Assembly: GCA_014208095.1 (NCBI GenBank)
Contig: JACHMT010000003.1
Coordinates: 496,001-560,000 of the forward strand
Direction of reading: 5' to 3'
From: Actinospineispora eucalypti
GTDB taxonomy: Bacteria; Actinomycetota; Actinomycetes; Mycobacteriales; Pseudonocardiaceae
Length of the DNA: 64,000 nucleotides
In this document: positions 42,201-46,718 of the stretch, piece after piece
Layout: every line of letters starts with the position of its first letter
Numbering within the stretch: the first letter of the stretch is position 1
The notes under the pieces: generated by a model
Databases searched by the model: none
What the model saw: only the letters and a program-made list of their open reading frames with translations
Told to the model about the DNA's origin: nothing
Made by a program: the position numbers and the translations under genes

Positions 42201-42878
42201 ACCCTGCGCGGACCCGGCAACCGCACGAACGAGGACGCCGGCACCACCCTCACCATGCCCGACGGCACGCGGGTGCTCGTCGTCGCCGACGGCCTGTCCC
42301 GCACGCCGCGCGCCGAACACGCCTCCTACATCGCGGTCACCGCCGCTCGCATCGAACTGACCCGCACCGACCGGCCCCGCTGCGGCCCCCGGCGGGCGCT
42401 TCACGACGCCTACCAGGCCGCCGGCGACGCACTCGCCCGCGCCTACGCCGTCGAGAACCCGTACCGGCGGGCGGATGCCGTCCCGTACGCCACGACCCTG
42501 CTCATCGCGATGGCGGGAGCGGACGGCCGGATCACCGCGGGCTGGGTCGGTGACTCCCGTGCCTACCTGCTCGACCTCGAGGATCCGGAAGCCAGTCGCC
42601 AGCTCACCACCGACCACGGCGATGCGCGAATGCTGACCCGCTGGCTGTCGCCCGAGTTCCGGCCGGTGCCGCGGGTGCGCACCGTGCGGGCGCGCGGCCC
42701 CGGCCTGCTGCTGGCCAGCACCGACGGCCTGCACAACTACCTGCCGACAACCGATGACCTGATCACAGCGCTCGGCGGGGCCACCGATCCGGCCGAGGCC
42801 ACCCGGATCCTCACCACCGCCGCCCGGGCCGCCGGCAGCAACGACGACACCACCGCCGCGGCGGTGCGGACCAGGTGA
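29484..42878 (+). CDS. Giant multidomain membrane protein, C-terminal part (continuation after frame break)
   Basis: This frame continues the same protein. From 29484 it reads MVTDQGILPLGHPYGT, matching LVTDQGILPLGGPYGT of the sister domain in the upstream part. Codons from 29439 to 29483 in this frame have no counterpart in the repeat. Domains in order: rest of the Cys-containing domain; a GGDEF domain with intact GGDEY (31617-31631); a QPTT minisatellite; a degenerate second GGDEF (RGKEF at 32415); a papain-like segment with Cys, His and Asp (33.8-34.2 kb); an HELLH site (34695); membrane helices; winged-helix-like and FHA-like segments (35.3-35.8 kb); more helices; a fourth LysM-like segment (38.4-38.8 kb); a membrane block (39.1-39.95 kb); long Arg-rich helices; and a PP2C phosphatase at the C-terminus. 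It stops 31 bases before a TetR gene. Confidence 0.85.
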   Translation: MVTDQGILPLGHPYGTGEYRVGPEFGKYLREWAEAVRLPLLKAVSPTDHYHPVRLPIPGFEHIRPEPLSITLPGVAQLRLEFWADIIGTDPDVRLPRTAELLVQRWLPETVGGAAVWGGFLPGEEHRLIRVLRDALDDGQAQRLRPDRLPASPRGPPPVEIQVLPSAVLRDAGLDRLALLLGAYTLNRPAGPVIVLTEEMFARLAEAGVLNELLWIEVEDRVQRLRTEEEHQKLVNRVLGRVVDGPGVVAAWHEPGIRRAGSSLARTYRLFWAVSDRPLLRRAAGALVLRAQSRLTASLLASAVREEPGAAAEMAALREAMAEVVARGAPLLVVSDLEQALLPGIAPVLSGNARLGARLVIGSDQTGEHVRELLGAEPTDGMWIVGATGDADAAALAVLLGPAWSKALHEFHVEHFSHVYTALGIVAVDEYGPTGELLARGYRSHSARGRYYWRQLRQVAEQDGRFVVRVGETGDDSFQLVSPLLAATGAARSGQPNPAWDTLRLIRPGLPGEPDEVASAVVLLPAVRPAGEPAPGSTLRLPGRFGPALVQLALGEWLVRRRLANPDGDRSPPLATEPTHPDTPEPPDAEQILRQASRIVRDSPRDAYDLVTALLMATARWTAHQRRLLAQARDAAERDPTGAYNRRIQERVRQSWSRPGTTGQGVAVIALDGDHMRRFKEEHGEAAADRAIARLTNIFLVALPDAVVERWGGDEYLKFLHDVPYHTAVWAAEMIRQQVRRESRPDLPLPTISVGVAYSDEPAPDLDKLIEAARRLQEEAKQTRDTVVYWNYSTGRPERVDRRAPDRLPGQPTTQPTTQPTTQPTTQPTTQPTTQRTGLGPSTTQRAGLGGPAAEVVWARPTEHIAVPGDSRVDPVLRRLIDLVASERRFGYALVDRIESLDDQANHDMLTGLLNRRGLLAALSEAPGGATVVLFSLNDLKKINATGYGAGDAALNQVALARAAALSSMPVALLARLRGKEFAVVLPGVGLADGLSVADRVQAFVAATSSTQGNPLSVRGSVVYTEAPLDAAELGRVVDLARSLGKQAKQRGPSTLAYQDPNGRIRFTDEVGDRGSTRWRRLFRHEGALTRGYYPPERIQRIADGLRPLFDDEPYPARGVDFALLDWLSVRPLFDDLPGLVVDLDAFSLLDELGRPRVVMLRHRYEAIRVLPAADYLLAEIWLHELRELLELHGDHETDRARIAALLDDAFDGRLTSAPPGWSGIPPPAPRPGPMPRPQPGPAQLPAADRVTGGHGADGPGNGVFAWRPERLPAVPSVSPIRLVRPREFGWDRRGPRPDVSLLPSKQLAHRLDQNRPGKGGQIAAELIAYTRPGARIYVLSAWWESLTKEQRKAIVTDAYDGRVRRAVEPDSHAELTRAALLVTGINGLGADEFAQRLAARMVPRAGARRHEQPRAKEPQPRPSRPGFDTSREDPFLIDFDGRATVGIPDGTYHGYRQLTITANVIDWPARELLGCRHCHRLSAVLHGLTGWDVMVFFHAAAGIQLIQHSAVRMPNGKVLDIFGPATLDEAEQRYSRGHTVEVSSRTVDAALTPGDVMRDMDHLRGNPSWWAEGQPDGLVAVVAHYARLLLRRNGYAHLDPRRGGGPLATEWTDSDTELLLQVLPWLAHLLDPMEQHPDLRPRAPLAEEYLVLNVRQAGLVLNHRVDNGDLSAAARDRAVSALSRLFAFTWWDEEAPIAEHGLTFTTTQRLNELEALEATGRLTAEQVDRMWENTAYHELLHLHRHDHCADTCTQAAIVILAPWLAVRAAVPSGARPDLLDLIEQGIAEVGHGLLPSDWLFERLPGITVADIRAAIGAERPRFVLHTDSRGQAYLMLALDGRGWDPSGHAGLTSVLIIGTLLTGAMITGATGSARTDTGVTSVAEGGGWDLHGWPVAGVLVGAALLGTAVLPMVARLVRRTVQRRPARGPPPAGVIEATVIRALGEARYASAGQLAEELGVSLAALEGAAFVAGRLLLLPGSTQAHDVVILLPDGVSRQDTVRVRDGTRLVRLADRYSTPVGGPHHLFERADGEPDGMPVLAVLLRHRTGWRVVDPAPHAAGSVLVNGRPIAKVAEIGPGAWVTVAGTDYLLTGAHPTPHPVARAAGALVGAFGAALGLWVAVRITAWGLPWFVSPAIVFFAGWRAVLLARALRLVPDWFAAKAVAHWKGRFRSLRRAALFGLRLTDRAGYQRTGALVSAFGYGGLAGDLLWWLFSAPVAPSARLGVLLGGALGGLVLAAGWSVARRFGSWKRPHSAGAARVRALLSRIAPLVFLGLTVSALVVGLAPRAGADTGTADWGGTAAVVRPSPPDRKGWSPSWWERTEPGSGVDSEPGSSRSMRFISRPCDIPWRFSAQLFLGKEATVPAQYPVRRQPPLVQPAPAPSLRDVRNQEQSLEDRYAQLSVMIDLLWTDRSGGRDTREGLTRRAGDIRTGLDYFDRQLQEFGRDVGALESNPGVDAREVARLRDAHDSYRRYLVSLNTRFAELPPVPGLSDRLKWWFAVQPLWHQPFILAAFAAVVTAVLRGAAAMVSAWRGWRADAILRRRSATKRLAQLRTPLAEALGLSPPAELDDAAGWERIGVEAGRRLIGDPQGYSLMAGVDFEVLDALWRATDYPRLLLRFPDGAIWRVYRVVHGGQVQAILHDGTRTVHHIPGPTTYRTADVGADSLWHRLVLESGTTAVDQHDAGRPLRLGTHEATQLLAGGTPLTWVLDADGALSVAPTRDDSPTPAGRHWRDRLRSAPVILAIEAGLVGSVWLVTEMAFILWNGGALRPRLSLYFERDGRIDHLAEAVNLIPDAAWIVAGVLAGAFTFAAVATLAARILGPLTGLLDGSWRGAAEKALKRGGSAHAHPTTVIGALVATLGLDQVAGATGRAGALAVLGAAAVYGVFRVVWRSVRLAKRRWSPWWWDRTGPGSGVDSEPGAPDPRRFISRLTDIRERFSARSFLGKVVAVARRAIFIGGLLAVLGMAVPADVRADAGPPHIVGTEVQVLLRQGSSPLGREVTFQAGPTDTAGDVWRGLEGVGWTEFRAANGDKWDRDTFIGGSPVAAPASWTGTWIAQPGDSYWRIHVDRFGRMRAYHLAIERLPNPDELAEQARVDVEEQAPLPPPAPGETPKPTPPPAVTSPPDRSGHWIKAALTVGAVILGLIGSIFAGRHLGRRVPVMWSPRVARAPPRELPTDAARVPRQRATVRIVGLFSAAAVVGATAPIWWGWLDAGWAAVFGLPKYVAVKAVLAALATGALVYRYVLRRQLSNQLKGMQVRPWAAAVRSAAAVVAITVAYRVATGFAPAGLGWLLGSIAVATPVVAVLNAFVQAKEMGRTRIIKAVIAGFTSLSTALGAVLLVSGLGASAAFTGWLGAALLSGILVSGNTPLADYVAAAFGRWRVKVEQRKLDRLTERAGTADSVIAGQIRKVGQAWLDYLSFSKVDTRVLVRKAIDTVLNAIFTYMIMNPWGGADGPGHIALRAGVVAVLIWVTGKVRDRDEYRTKDEPRENFYGYQSGRALRAPARPSALWALWPGGRLGRAADVYRRELAGVLDEFGLGDRPLDRELAEELARDLFAVFTEQIPLPADEWVPLPDTDPRAGEVNEALTAEREAQRRRQDQHRITAAHALLVPATNPAALARATRSPRGAGRTREVIEFQLLLGEALVRLALADPVTADGVRLLPPGTGRFAGWAGLLGQRIAERQRLRRDYLSGPRTRLLRAIVAYYASIGEFGHPDAVRARLVLIRLEFDLIREGMRKPAADPSGMAIEFHEQRRSSAEAADRIRPALGHGLAHAAGGLVGEVEHGRRERATQRALWSRAISTVIRNRQPAVRPTRLLELLLALAGRPRDQAVTASQLADEFGGSPVTWQRKLGTLHRIGALTGEPIGGYRARTELVALWRGASPRLRRALRADPTALPGGHRLAPLDRARPRGPPGDAYPSLLALFREANLAFRRPSDGLIDDIGITWRRLTGLFYRWRYPSGGLDWPAPSNRDRLVDNAITREIRSALARARVPHRQRRLLAVRVDATRAATRGLHRARLAAANEPAGVAVPLLNAAVTNQLEAYRRLAEARERAAAELARVRAYPHQSARTLRAADRALDAAPSADPVPEHAEQWLRDNTRALKATRRALRLRAGAAGALGRAPSLAPDGDTASDPLLARAQTLLERHDQDRDYAWSRLLWRTRTGWRVMENARKAAEALETQFPAARSYQPPPSEPGQIPAVPDPGTIPEPNTPDATRTERDRRTAVTTLRGPGNRTNEDAGTTLTMPDGTRVLVVADGLSRTPRAEHASYIAVTAARIELTRTDRPRCGPRRALHDAYQAAGDALARAYAVENPYRRADAVPYATTLLIAMAGADGRITAGWVGDSRAYLLDLEDPEASRQLTTDHGDARMLTRWLSPEFRPVPRVRTVRARGPGLLLASTDGLHNYLPTTDDLITALGGATDPAEATRILTTAARAAGSNDDTTAAAVRTR
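31400..31860 (+). other. GGDEF (diguanylate cyclase) domain with intact site
   Basis: DPTGAYNRR starts the domain, VIALDGDHMRRFKEEHG carries the metal Asp and FK, and WGGDEYLKF holds the signature (31617-31631). TISVGVAYSD follows as usual. GGDEF proteins make cyclic di-GMP from GTP. Residues needed for catalysis appear present. Confidence 0.8.
31914..31985 (+). repeat. 12-bp tandem repeat (6 copies) coding QPTT
   Basis: Six exact copies of cagccgaccacg encode (QPTT)6, followed by a degenerate QRTG. It is an in-frame linker between the two GGDEF domains. Copy number changes would keep the frame. Confidence 0.95.
32180..32680 (+). other. Degenerate second GGDEF domain (RGKEF)
   Basis: HDMLTGLLNRRGLL is a typical GGDEF start. 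The metal Asp is replaced (FSLNDLKKIN) and the signature reads RGKEF (32415-32429), so catalysis is unlikely. A dimer partner or GTP-sensor role is possible. Confidence 0.75.
33770..34170 (+). other. Papain-like cysteine hydrolase-type segment
   Basis: GCRHCHRLSAVLHGLTGW, then QHSAVRMPNGKVLDIFG: a Cys at a helix start, a His, and an Asp in LDIFG, the order of a papain or NlpC-like triad. The exact family was not identified. Confidence 0.4.
34560..34780 (+). other. HELLH metallopeptidase-like site
   Basis: HELLH at 34695-34709 in TAYHELLHLHRHDHC, followed by a His/Cys-rich stretch that might also bind metal. Confidence 0.45.
35270..35770 (+). other. Winged-helix-like plus FHA-like segments
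   Basis: ALGEARYASAGQLAEELGVSLAALEGAAF resembles a helix-turn-helix. It is followed by a strand-rich segment ending VLVNGRPIAKVAEIGPGAWVTVAG, like the VNG..L..Gd.i.iG end of FHA phosphothreonine-binding domains. The conserved N-terminal FHA residues are not evident. Confidence 0.35.
36456..36490 (+). repeat. Hairpin within coding sequence, copy 1
   Basis: Perfect 13-bp inverted repeat (GAGCCCGGTTCCG and its complement) with a 9-base loop GAGTTGACT. It lies in a roughly 145-bp segment (about 36424-36570) that recurs at about 38190-38336. Confidence 0.85.
38225..38255 (+). repeat. Hairpin within coding sequence, copy 2
   Basis: The same hairpin with an 11-bp stem and the identical 9-base loop. 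The stem-loop core is base-identical to copy 1, while flanking bases of the duplicated segment differ at about one in five positions. Confidence 0.85.
38440..38790 (+). other. LysM-like segment, fourth module
   Basis: After a hydrophobic helix (IFIGGLLAVLGMAVP): VEVTFQAGPTD-like strand, VWRGLEGVGWTEFRAANGDKW, then WIAQPGDSYWRIHVDRFG with an IERLPNPDEL end. A Pro-rich linker and a helix follow, as in the other modules. Confidence 0.55.
42170..42878 (+). other. PP2C-type Ser/Thr phosphatase domain at the giant protein C-terminus
   Basis: All hallmark motifs are in order: RTNEDAG, VLVVADGLS, ATTLLIAM, WVGDSRAYLL, LLASTDGL and NDDTTAAAV. These supply the metal-binding Asp residues of PPM/PP2C phosphatases (cf. 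RxxNEDa, VaDGmGG, GDSRaYl, SDGL, DN.T). The domain ends the protein and would be cytosolic if it acts on phospho-Ser/Thr proteins. Confidence 0.85.
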
Positions 42879-42881
42879 AAC

Positions 42882-42909
42882 GTGTTCCAGTTATGGATAC
42901 ACTTTGTGC
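42882..42909 (+). promoter_or_regulatory. Leaderless promoter and operator-like palindrome of TetR gene
   Basis: An imperfect palindrome spans 42882-42902 (GTGTTCCA ... TGGATACAC). A -10-like TACACT at 42898-42903 is followed by 6 bases and then ATG 42910, so transcription would start at the start codon. No Shine-Dalgarno is seen. Confidence 0.5.
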
Positions 42910-43578
42910 ATGGTGGCCGTTGAACAGAGCCGTGCGACGGGTGAGCGGACCGACCGCCGCGCCGATCTGATCGCGGTGGCGCGCGAGCTGTTCACCGCCC
43001 GTCCCTACGACGAGGTCACCACCACCGAGATCGCCCAGCGAGCGGGCGTGGCCTACGGCCTGATCGCGCACCACTTCAACAACAAGCGGGGCCTGTACCT
43101 GGCCAGCGTCAACTCGGTCGCCGAGTGCCTGCGGGCGGTGCACGATGCGCCGCCGGTCGGCGATACCCCGGCCGAGATGCTGCGCGAGCAGATCGTGCGC
43201 CACATAGCGTTCGTCGAGGAGAATCCCGAGGGCTACCTCGCCCTGATGCACGGCGGGAGCGGGTCCGACCCACAGGTGCGCGCCATCATCGAAGACTTCC
43301 GCTGGTCGGCGGTGACCCGGCTGATGCGCGCGCTCGGTGTGCGCGAGCCGTTCCGGCCGATCCTGCGCACCGCGATGGGCGGATGGGTCGGCTACTTCAC
43401 CGACAGCCTGATCGACTACCTGCAGCGGTCCGACATCAAGCGGGACGAACTGGCCACCCTGGTGATCCAGATGCTGGTCGGCACGCTGCGCACGGCGTGC
43501 GTGATCGACCCGGACACTGGGATCGCCACCGAACTCGTCGAGCAGTTCGCCCCTACGAGCCGGTCTTCGACCGGGTGA
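42910..43578 (+). CDS. TetR/AcrR-family transcriptional regulator
   Basis: About 222 residues. The N-terminal helix-turn-helix reads PYDEVTTTEIAQRAGVAYGLIAHHFNNKRGLYLA, close to the TetR consensus; the C-terminal ligand domain contains EGYLALMHGGSGSDP and LRTAMGGWVGYFTDSL. ATG 42910 is preferred over TTG 42904 because a -10 hexamer sits 6 bases before it. It is a close paralogue of the TetR at 51940 (roughly two thirds identical) and its C-terminal domain also matches the headless protein at 50663. The ligand is unknown. It may repress itself through the palindrome over its own promoter. Confidence 0.9.
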   Translation: MVAVEQSRATGERTDRRADLIAVARELFTARPYDEVTTTEIAQRAGVAYGLIAHHFNNKRGLYLASVNSVAECLRAVHDAPPVGDTPAEMLREQIVRHIAFVEENPEGYLALMHGGSGSDPQVRAIIEDFRWSAVTRLMRALGVREPFRPILRTAMGGWVGYFTDSLIDYLQRSDIKRDELATLVIQMLVGTLRTACVIDPDTGIATELVEQFAPTSRSSTG

Positions 43579-43856
43579 CCCGCAGCGGGTCGTTCTCGGG
43601 GCTGGGTTGGCCGGTGAGCTTCTCCGCGGCCCGCCGCGCGACCCGCCGAAAGACCTCGGGATCGGACTGCACGACGTTCTGTATCGATGGGACGCCGTGG
43701 GTTGGCCCGTGGGTGATCGGCTTTCACCGCACGCCCACCGGCCACTACCTGCAGCTTCGTAAGGCGGCCACGATCACAGTTTGCCCGATGAGCGATTCGT
43801 TATTGGCACAGTTGGTTGACCAGCTCATCGCCGAGGTGCCCCGCAACGGCGCTTAA
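43575..43856 (+). CDS. Small hypothetical ORF overlapping TetR stop
   Basis: A GTG at 43575 overlaps the TetR TGA in a GTGA arrangement and opens 93 codons ending VDQLIAEVPRNGA. No family is recognised. On the opposite strand, a GC3-rich stretch ending at 43553 could encode a short C-terminus containing EVFRRVARRAAEKLTGQPSP. Which strand, if either, is coding is unresolved. The bases from 43857 to 44012 hold nothing recognisable except the GntR promoter. Confidence 0.25.
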   Translation: MTRSGSFSGLGWPVSFSAARRATRRKTSGSDCTTFCIDGTPWVGPWVIGFHRTPTGHYLQLRKAATITVCPMSDSLLAQLVDQLIAEVPRNGA

Positions 43857-43975
43857 GGGGTCGGGGCGCTGGTAGGCCTCGGGGCGGAACTGTGGGTCCC
43901 GGCCGCCGTTCGCTCGCCCCGGCCGCCGACCGGTCACGGCCACAAATGACCGGCCCAGACGGCCAGGTGTACCGA

Positions 43976-44012
43976 TTACTCCACCTGCGCTTCGCCGGAT
44001 ACCGTTTGCCGG
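43976..44012 (+). promoter_or_regulatory. Probable leaderless promoter of GntR gene
   Basis: TACCGT at 44000-44005 lies 7 bases before GTG 44013, with a weak -35-like TTACTC at 43976. The spacing resembles the other leaderless promoters in this window. Confidence 0.35.
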
Positions 44013-44789
44013 GTGATGCAGTCGTCTGACCCGAGCTTTCCGTACCGCAAGATCGTTGACGAGCTTCGTTCGGCTATCTTGACCGGTCAGTTTGCGGCTG
44101 GGGAACGTCTCAGTTCTGAATGGAAGCTTGCCGAGACGTACCAGGCCAGTCGTACGACTGTGCGCCGAGCGATCGCGGTCCTTCGAGCGGAGGGCTTAGT
44201 GGTCACCAGGCAGGGCCAGGGTGCTTTCGTGCGCTCGGTCCCTGTGGTGCGACTTCGCGTGACCGGGGCGAACTACCGGCGGCACCGTGAGGAGAAACTT
44301 CCCGGGTTCAACGCACAGGTCATCGAACAGGGCCAGCGGCCCGAACAACGGCTACTCGCCGTTGAGATGATTAGCGCGCCTGCCGAGGTCGCAGATCGGC
44401 TCGACATCGAGGAGGCGGCAACCGTTGTAGTCCGTCGACGATTGTTCCTCGTGAATGATCAGCCAATCGCCCGCTGCGACAGTTACTACCCACTCAGCAT
44501 CGCGGCCGACACTCCGATAGCGGAGAGTTCTCGAATTCGAGGTGGTGCGCTTTCGCTCATCGAAGACCCGGCCGGGCCGATTCGACGAGTTGTGAGCCGC
44601 TCCGTTGATGATCTGACTAGTAGAATGCCGACACCGGCCGAAGTTGATGAGCTAGGTCTAAACGCCGGAATTCCAGTCGTTCGCGTGCTCCGCACGATCT
44701 ACGATATCGATGACGCGCCGCTGGAAGTCCAGGAATCGATCGCGGCCGCAGATCGGCACGAGTTCCGATACGAGGTCGACATGCGATGA
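44013..44789 (+). CDS. GntR-family regulator, HutC/UTRA type
   Basis: 258 residues. The N-terminal winged helix reads YRKIVDELRSAILTGQFAAGERLSSEWKLAETYQASRTTVRRAIAVLRAEGLV, followed by a UTRA effector domain ending ADRHEFRYEVDMR with the typical QESI strand. GTG 44013 fits the leaderless promoter; ATG 44016 is the alternative. Codons end in A or T more often than in neighbouring genes, a sign of different origin. Its stop overlaps the next start (ATGA), so the two proteins are made together. Related GntR proteins (for example KorSA of pSAM2) control transfer genes of actinomycete integrative elements; the tandem operators at 45827 are the likely target. Confidence 0.85.
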   Translation: MMQSSDPSFPYRKIVDELRSAILTGQFAAGERLSSEWKLAETYQASRTTVRRAIAVLRAEGLVVTRQGQGAFVRSVPVVRLRVTGANYRRHREEKLPGFNAQVIEQGQRPEQRLLAVEMISAPAEVADRLDIEEAATVVVRRRLFLVNDQPIARCDSYYPLSIAADTPIAESSRIRGGALSLIEDPAGPIRRVVSRSVDDLTSRMPTPAEVDELGLNAGIPVVRVLRTIYDIDDAPLEVQESIAAADRHEFRYEVDMR

Positions 44790-45811
44790 GTCACACGTCC
44801 ACCGGTAGGCACCTGCGGATTGGCGCCTGCCTTTCCCTCACCGGCCGTTACGCAATGTTCGGGGAACAAGCAGCGCACGGTCTGCGTAGTTGGGCCAATC
44901 TCGACGGAAATGCTAATACTGTCATCATCGATGATCAAAGTGATCCGAACCAGGTAGCCCCCGCCCTCTCCAACTTGGCTGATCAGTGCGATCTGCTTCT
45001 GGGACCGTACTCCACGCAGCTCATGCGCGCCGCGAACAGAGTTGTCACGCGGCTGGATAAGCTCCTTTGGAACCACGGCGGTTCTGGTGACGATGTCGAA
45101 ACGGCCAGACCTGGGCATGTAATCTCTGTTCTGGCGCCGACAAGCCGCTACGCGGAACCTTTTGTTCGGATGCTCGCCAGCCGCGGGGCCACCACGACAT
45201 TATGGATAAAGAGTGGACGCGGAAGGTTCGGCGTTCAAGTTCTCGACGGAGTCGAGAGAATCGCTGCTGAGCTCGGCATTGTCACAAATCGACTCTCACC
45301 GAGCGACCCACTCCCGACGGATCATAGCCAACCTTGGGATCTCTTTTGTGCCGCGAGCTTTCCGGAAGATGTGGCAACCGTTCGTGAAGCACTCAATGTG
45401 AGTCGACCACCGCAGACAATGGGCGCGGTAGCGGCTGGCGTACATGAATTCGGCCAGGCGGTCCCAAACCCGGAAGGCGTCTACGGAATCGCGCAGTGGT
45501 TGCCCGGTCGCCGCATAGCCCCACAGGTGGGGCCGCCGGAGGAAGAATTCCTTCACGAGTACGCGAAGACTGGCGGGCGTGTGCCGGACTATCCGGCCGT
45601 TCAGATCGCCGCGACCGCCGCGCTGGCCGCGCGCTGCGCTCGCACGACGGACGATCTCTCCCGTCCCGCCCTATGGGCTGCCGCGACCAGCCTGGACACG
45701 ACGACGCTGCTCGGCTGGTTCGCTGTCGACCCGATCACCGGCATGCAACGCGCTCACCAGACGGTGCTCACCCGGTGGACAGGGGGTGGCATGGCTCCGG
45801 CGACGGGGTAA
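44786..45811 (+). CDS. Cytosolic type I periplasmic-binding-protein-like sensor
   Basis: 341 residues resembling LivJ-type branched-chain amino-acid or amide-binding proteins: IGACLSLTGRYAMFGEQAAHGLRSW at the N-terminus, NTVIIDDQSDP, LLLGPYSTQLMRAA, and the C-terminal lobe with YPAVQIAATAALAARCA. There is no signal peptide or lipobox, so it should stay in the cytoplasm. It is not next to ABC permease genes but is coupled by a 4-base overlap to the GntR regulator. A ligand-sensing accessory of that regulator is the simplest idea; an enzyme-like role cannot be excluded. Codon use is like that of the GntR gene. Confidence 0.75.
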   Translation: MSHTSTGRHLRIGACLSLTGRYAMFGEQAAHGLRSWANLDGNANTVIIDDQSDPNQVAPALSNLADQCDLLLGPYSTQLMRAANRVVTRLDKLLWNHGGSGDDVETARPGHVISVLAPTSRYAEPFVRMLASRGATTTLWIKSGRGRFGVQVLDGVERIAAELGIVTNRLSPSDPLPTDHSQPWDLFCAASFPEDVATVREALNVSRPPQTMGAVAAGVHEFGQAVPNPEGVYGIAQWLPGRRIAPQVGPPEEEFLHEYAKTGGRVPDYPAVQIAATAALAARCARTTDDLSRPALWAAATSLDTTTLLGWFAVDPITGMQRAHQTVLTRWTGGGMAPATG

Positions 45812-45826
45812 GGGGGGCTCAAACGA

Positions 45827-45873
45827 ACTTGTATCACCAAGTTGTTGCACTTGTATCACCAAGTTGCTAGGTT
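45827..45873 (+). promoter_or_regulatory. Tandem GntR-type operators over a sigma-70-like promoter
   Basis: ACTTGTATCACCAAGTTG occurs twice (45827-45844 and 45849-45866), a 22-bp period. Each contains the inverted repeat AACTTG or ACTTG ... CAAGT. The second overlaps a promoter TTGCAC (45845-45850), 17 bp, TAGGTT (45868-45873), so a bound repressor would block transcription of the small ORFs downstream. Confidence 0.7.
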
Positions 45874-45912
45874 CGGCTCGTCCACCCGTTGGCCGTACTA
45901 CGGGGATCATCG

Positions 45913-46095
45913 ATGCCTAACCTGGTGCCTTGCCGCATGCGGCGGGCCTACGCAAACTCCACGCTCAGCGCCACGTACGGGGACGAACGGTCGGCACGCA
46001 CGGGCGTACCGGCAAGACCCACTAGCGCCCGCGACCGGGGCGACCACCTCGTGGCCGATCTAGCGCTTTGCCTTGCCCCCGATGAGGGGTGCTGA
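45913..46095 (+). CDS. Small hypothetical protein (60 aa)
   Basis: First ORF downstream of the operator-controlled promoter. It starts ATG 45913, about 33 bases after the predicted transcription start. The product is basic in the first half and acidic in the last, ending DLALCLAPDEGC. No family is recognised and no clear ribosome-binding site is seen, so coding is uncertain. Confidence 0.35.
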   Translation: MPNLVPCRMRRAYANSTLSATYGDERSARTGVPARPTSARDRGDHLVADLALCLAPDEGC

Positions 46096-46100
46096 GCGTG

Positions 46101-46292
46101 ATGGCGGCTGAGGAAACAAGACGATGCGCGGAGCGGCGCAGGCGGCGAGCGGAGCTGCGTAGACAGTACGAGCGCTACAGCAAGTTGACCTTGCATGATC
46201 GCTGGCTCTGTTTCCTGGCCGAGTGGAGCGCCCGCAAGGTTCGACACGTTGAGCCGGGCCAGACCCCGAAGCGGCTCGGTGCATCGCGGTGA
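46101..46292 (+). CDS. Small basic helical protein (63 aa)
   Basis: Starts ATG 46101, or GTG 46098 which lies 8 bases after GAGGGG. The sequence is Arg-rich (RRCAERRRRRAELRRQYERY) and then HDRWLCFLAEWSARK. It overlaps the end of the preceding ORF region closely and the next start by four bases, an operon-like packing. The family is unknown; such small basic proteins are common in actinomycete integrative elements. Confidence 0.45.
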   Translation: MAAEETRRCAERRRRRAELRRQYERYSKLTLHDRWLCFLAEWSARKVRHVEPGQTPKRLGASR

Positions 46293-46513
46293 CCAGGCTG
46301 GCCATGGTTCGGCCGAGCGACCCGACGTATCTGGAGTACCTGGAGAATCCGGAAGCCGAGGAAGGCGTGATCGGCTGTCTGCTTGATCGGCGGGAACAGG
46401 TCGCTTGGCTCCTAGAGAACCACGTGCCGCGAGACTCCGGCGCGTGGTGTTCCGACGGCTTGTGTTTGCGGCTATGGCCGTGTGTCTGGTGGGAGCGGGC
46501 CGCCGAGGCGTAG
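46289..46513 (+). CDS. Small hypothetical protein (74 aa)
   Basis: The GTG at 46289 overlaps the previous stop as GTGA, which implies translational coupling. The N-terminal half is acidic and helical (YLEYLENPEAEEGVIGCLLDRREQ); the C-terminus is rich in Cys and Trp (CSDGLCLRLWPCVWW). No family is recognised. Confidence 0.4.
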   Translation: MTRLAMVRPSDPTYLEYLENPEAEEGVIGCLLDRREQVAWLLENHVPRDSGAWCSDGLCLRLWPCVWWERAAEA

Positions 46514-46532
46514 TGCCGGGTGGTGGCGCGCA

Positions 46533-46693
46533 ATGCCCGATGAGACACCCCCAGAGGCCACCAAGCCGCCTCGGTTTCGATACGTCGCGTGGGTCCATGG
46601 GCCGGCTGGACCGAGGCGGAGATCAATCGCGAGATCTTCGGCCGCGCCCCCCGGGTCATTCCACCGCCGTCAGACGACGACGAAGGCGAGTAG
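46533..46693 (+). pseudogene. Possible frameshifted small gene
   Basis: From ATG 46533 one frame reads MPDETPPEATKPPRFRYVAW. Another frame then gives WAGWTEAEINREIFGRAPRV and an acidic end before TAG 46691-46693. The two parts look like one small protein broken near 46590. This rests on composition only. Confidence 0.25.
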
Positions 46694-46718
46694 ACCCCTC
46701 CCCTTCCCACGTAGCCCC

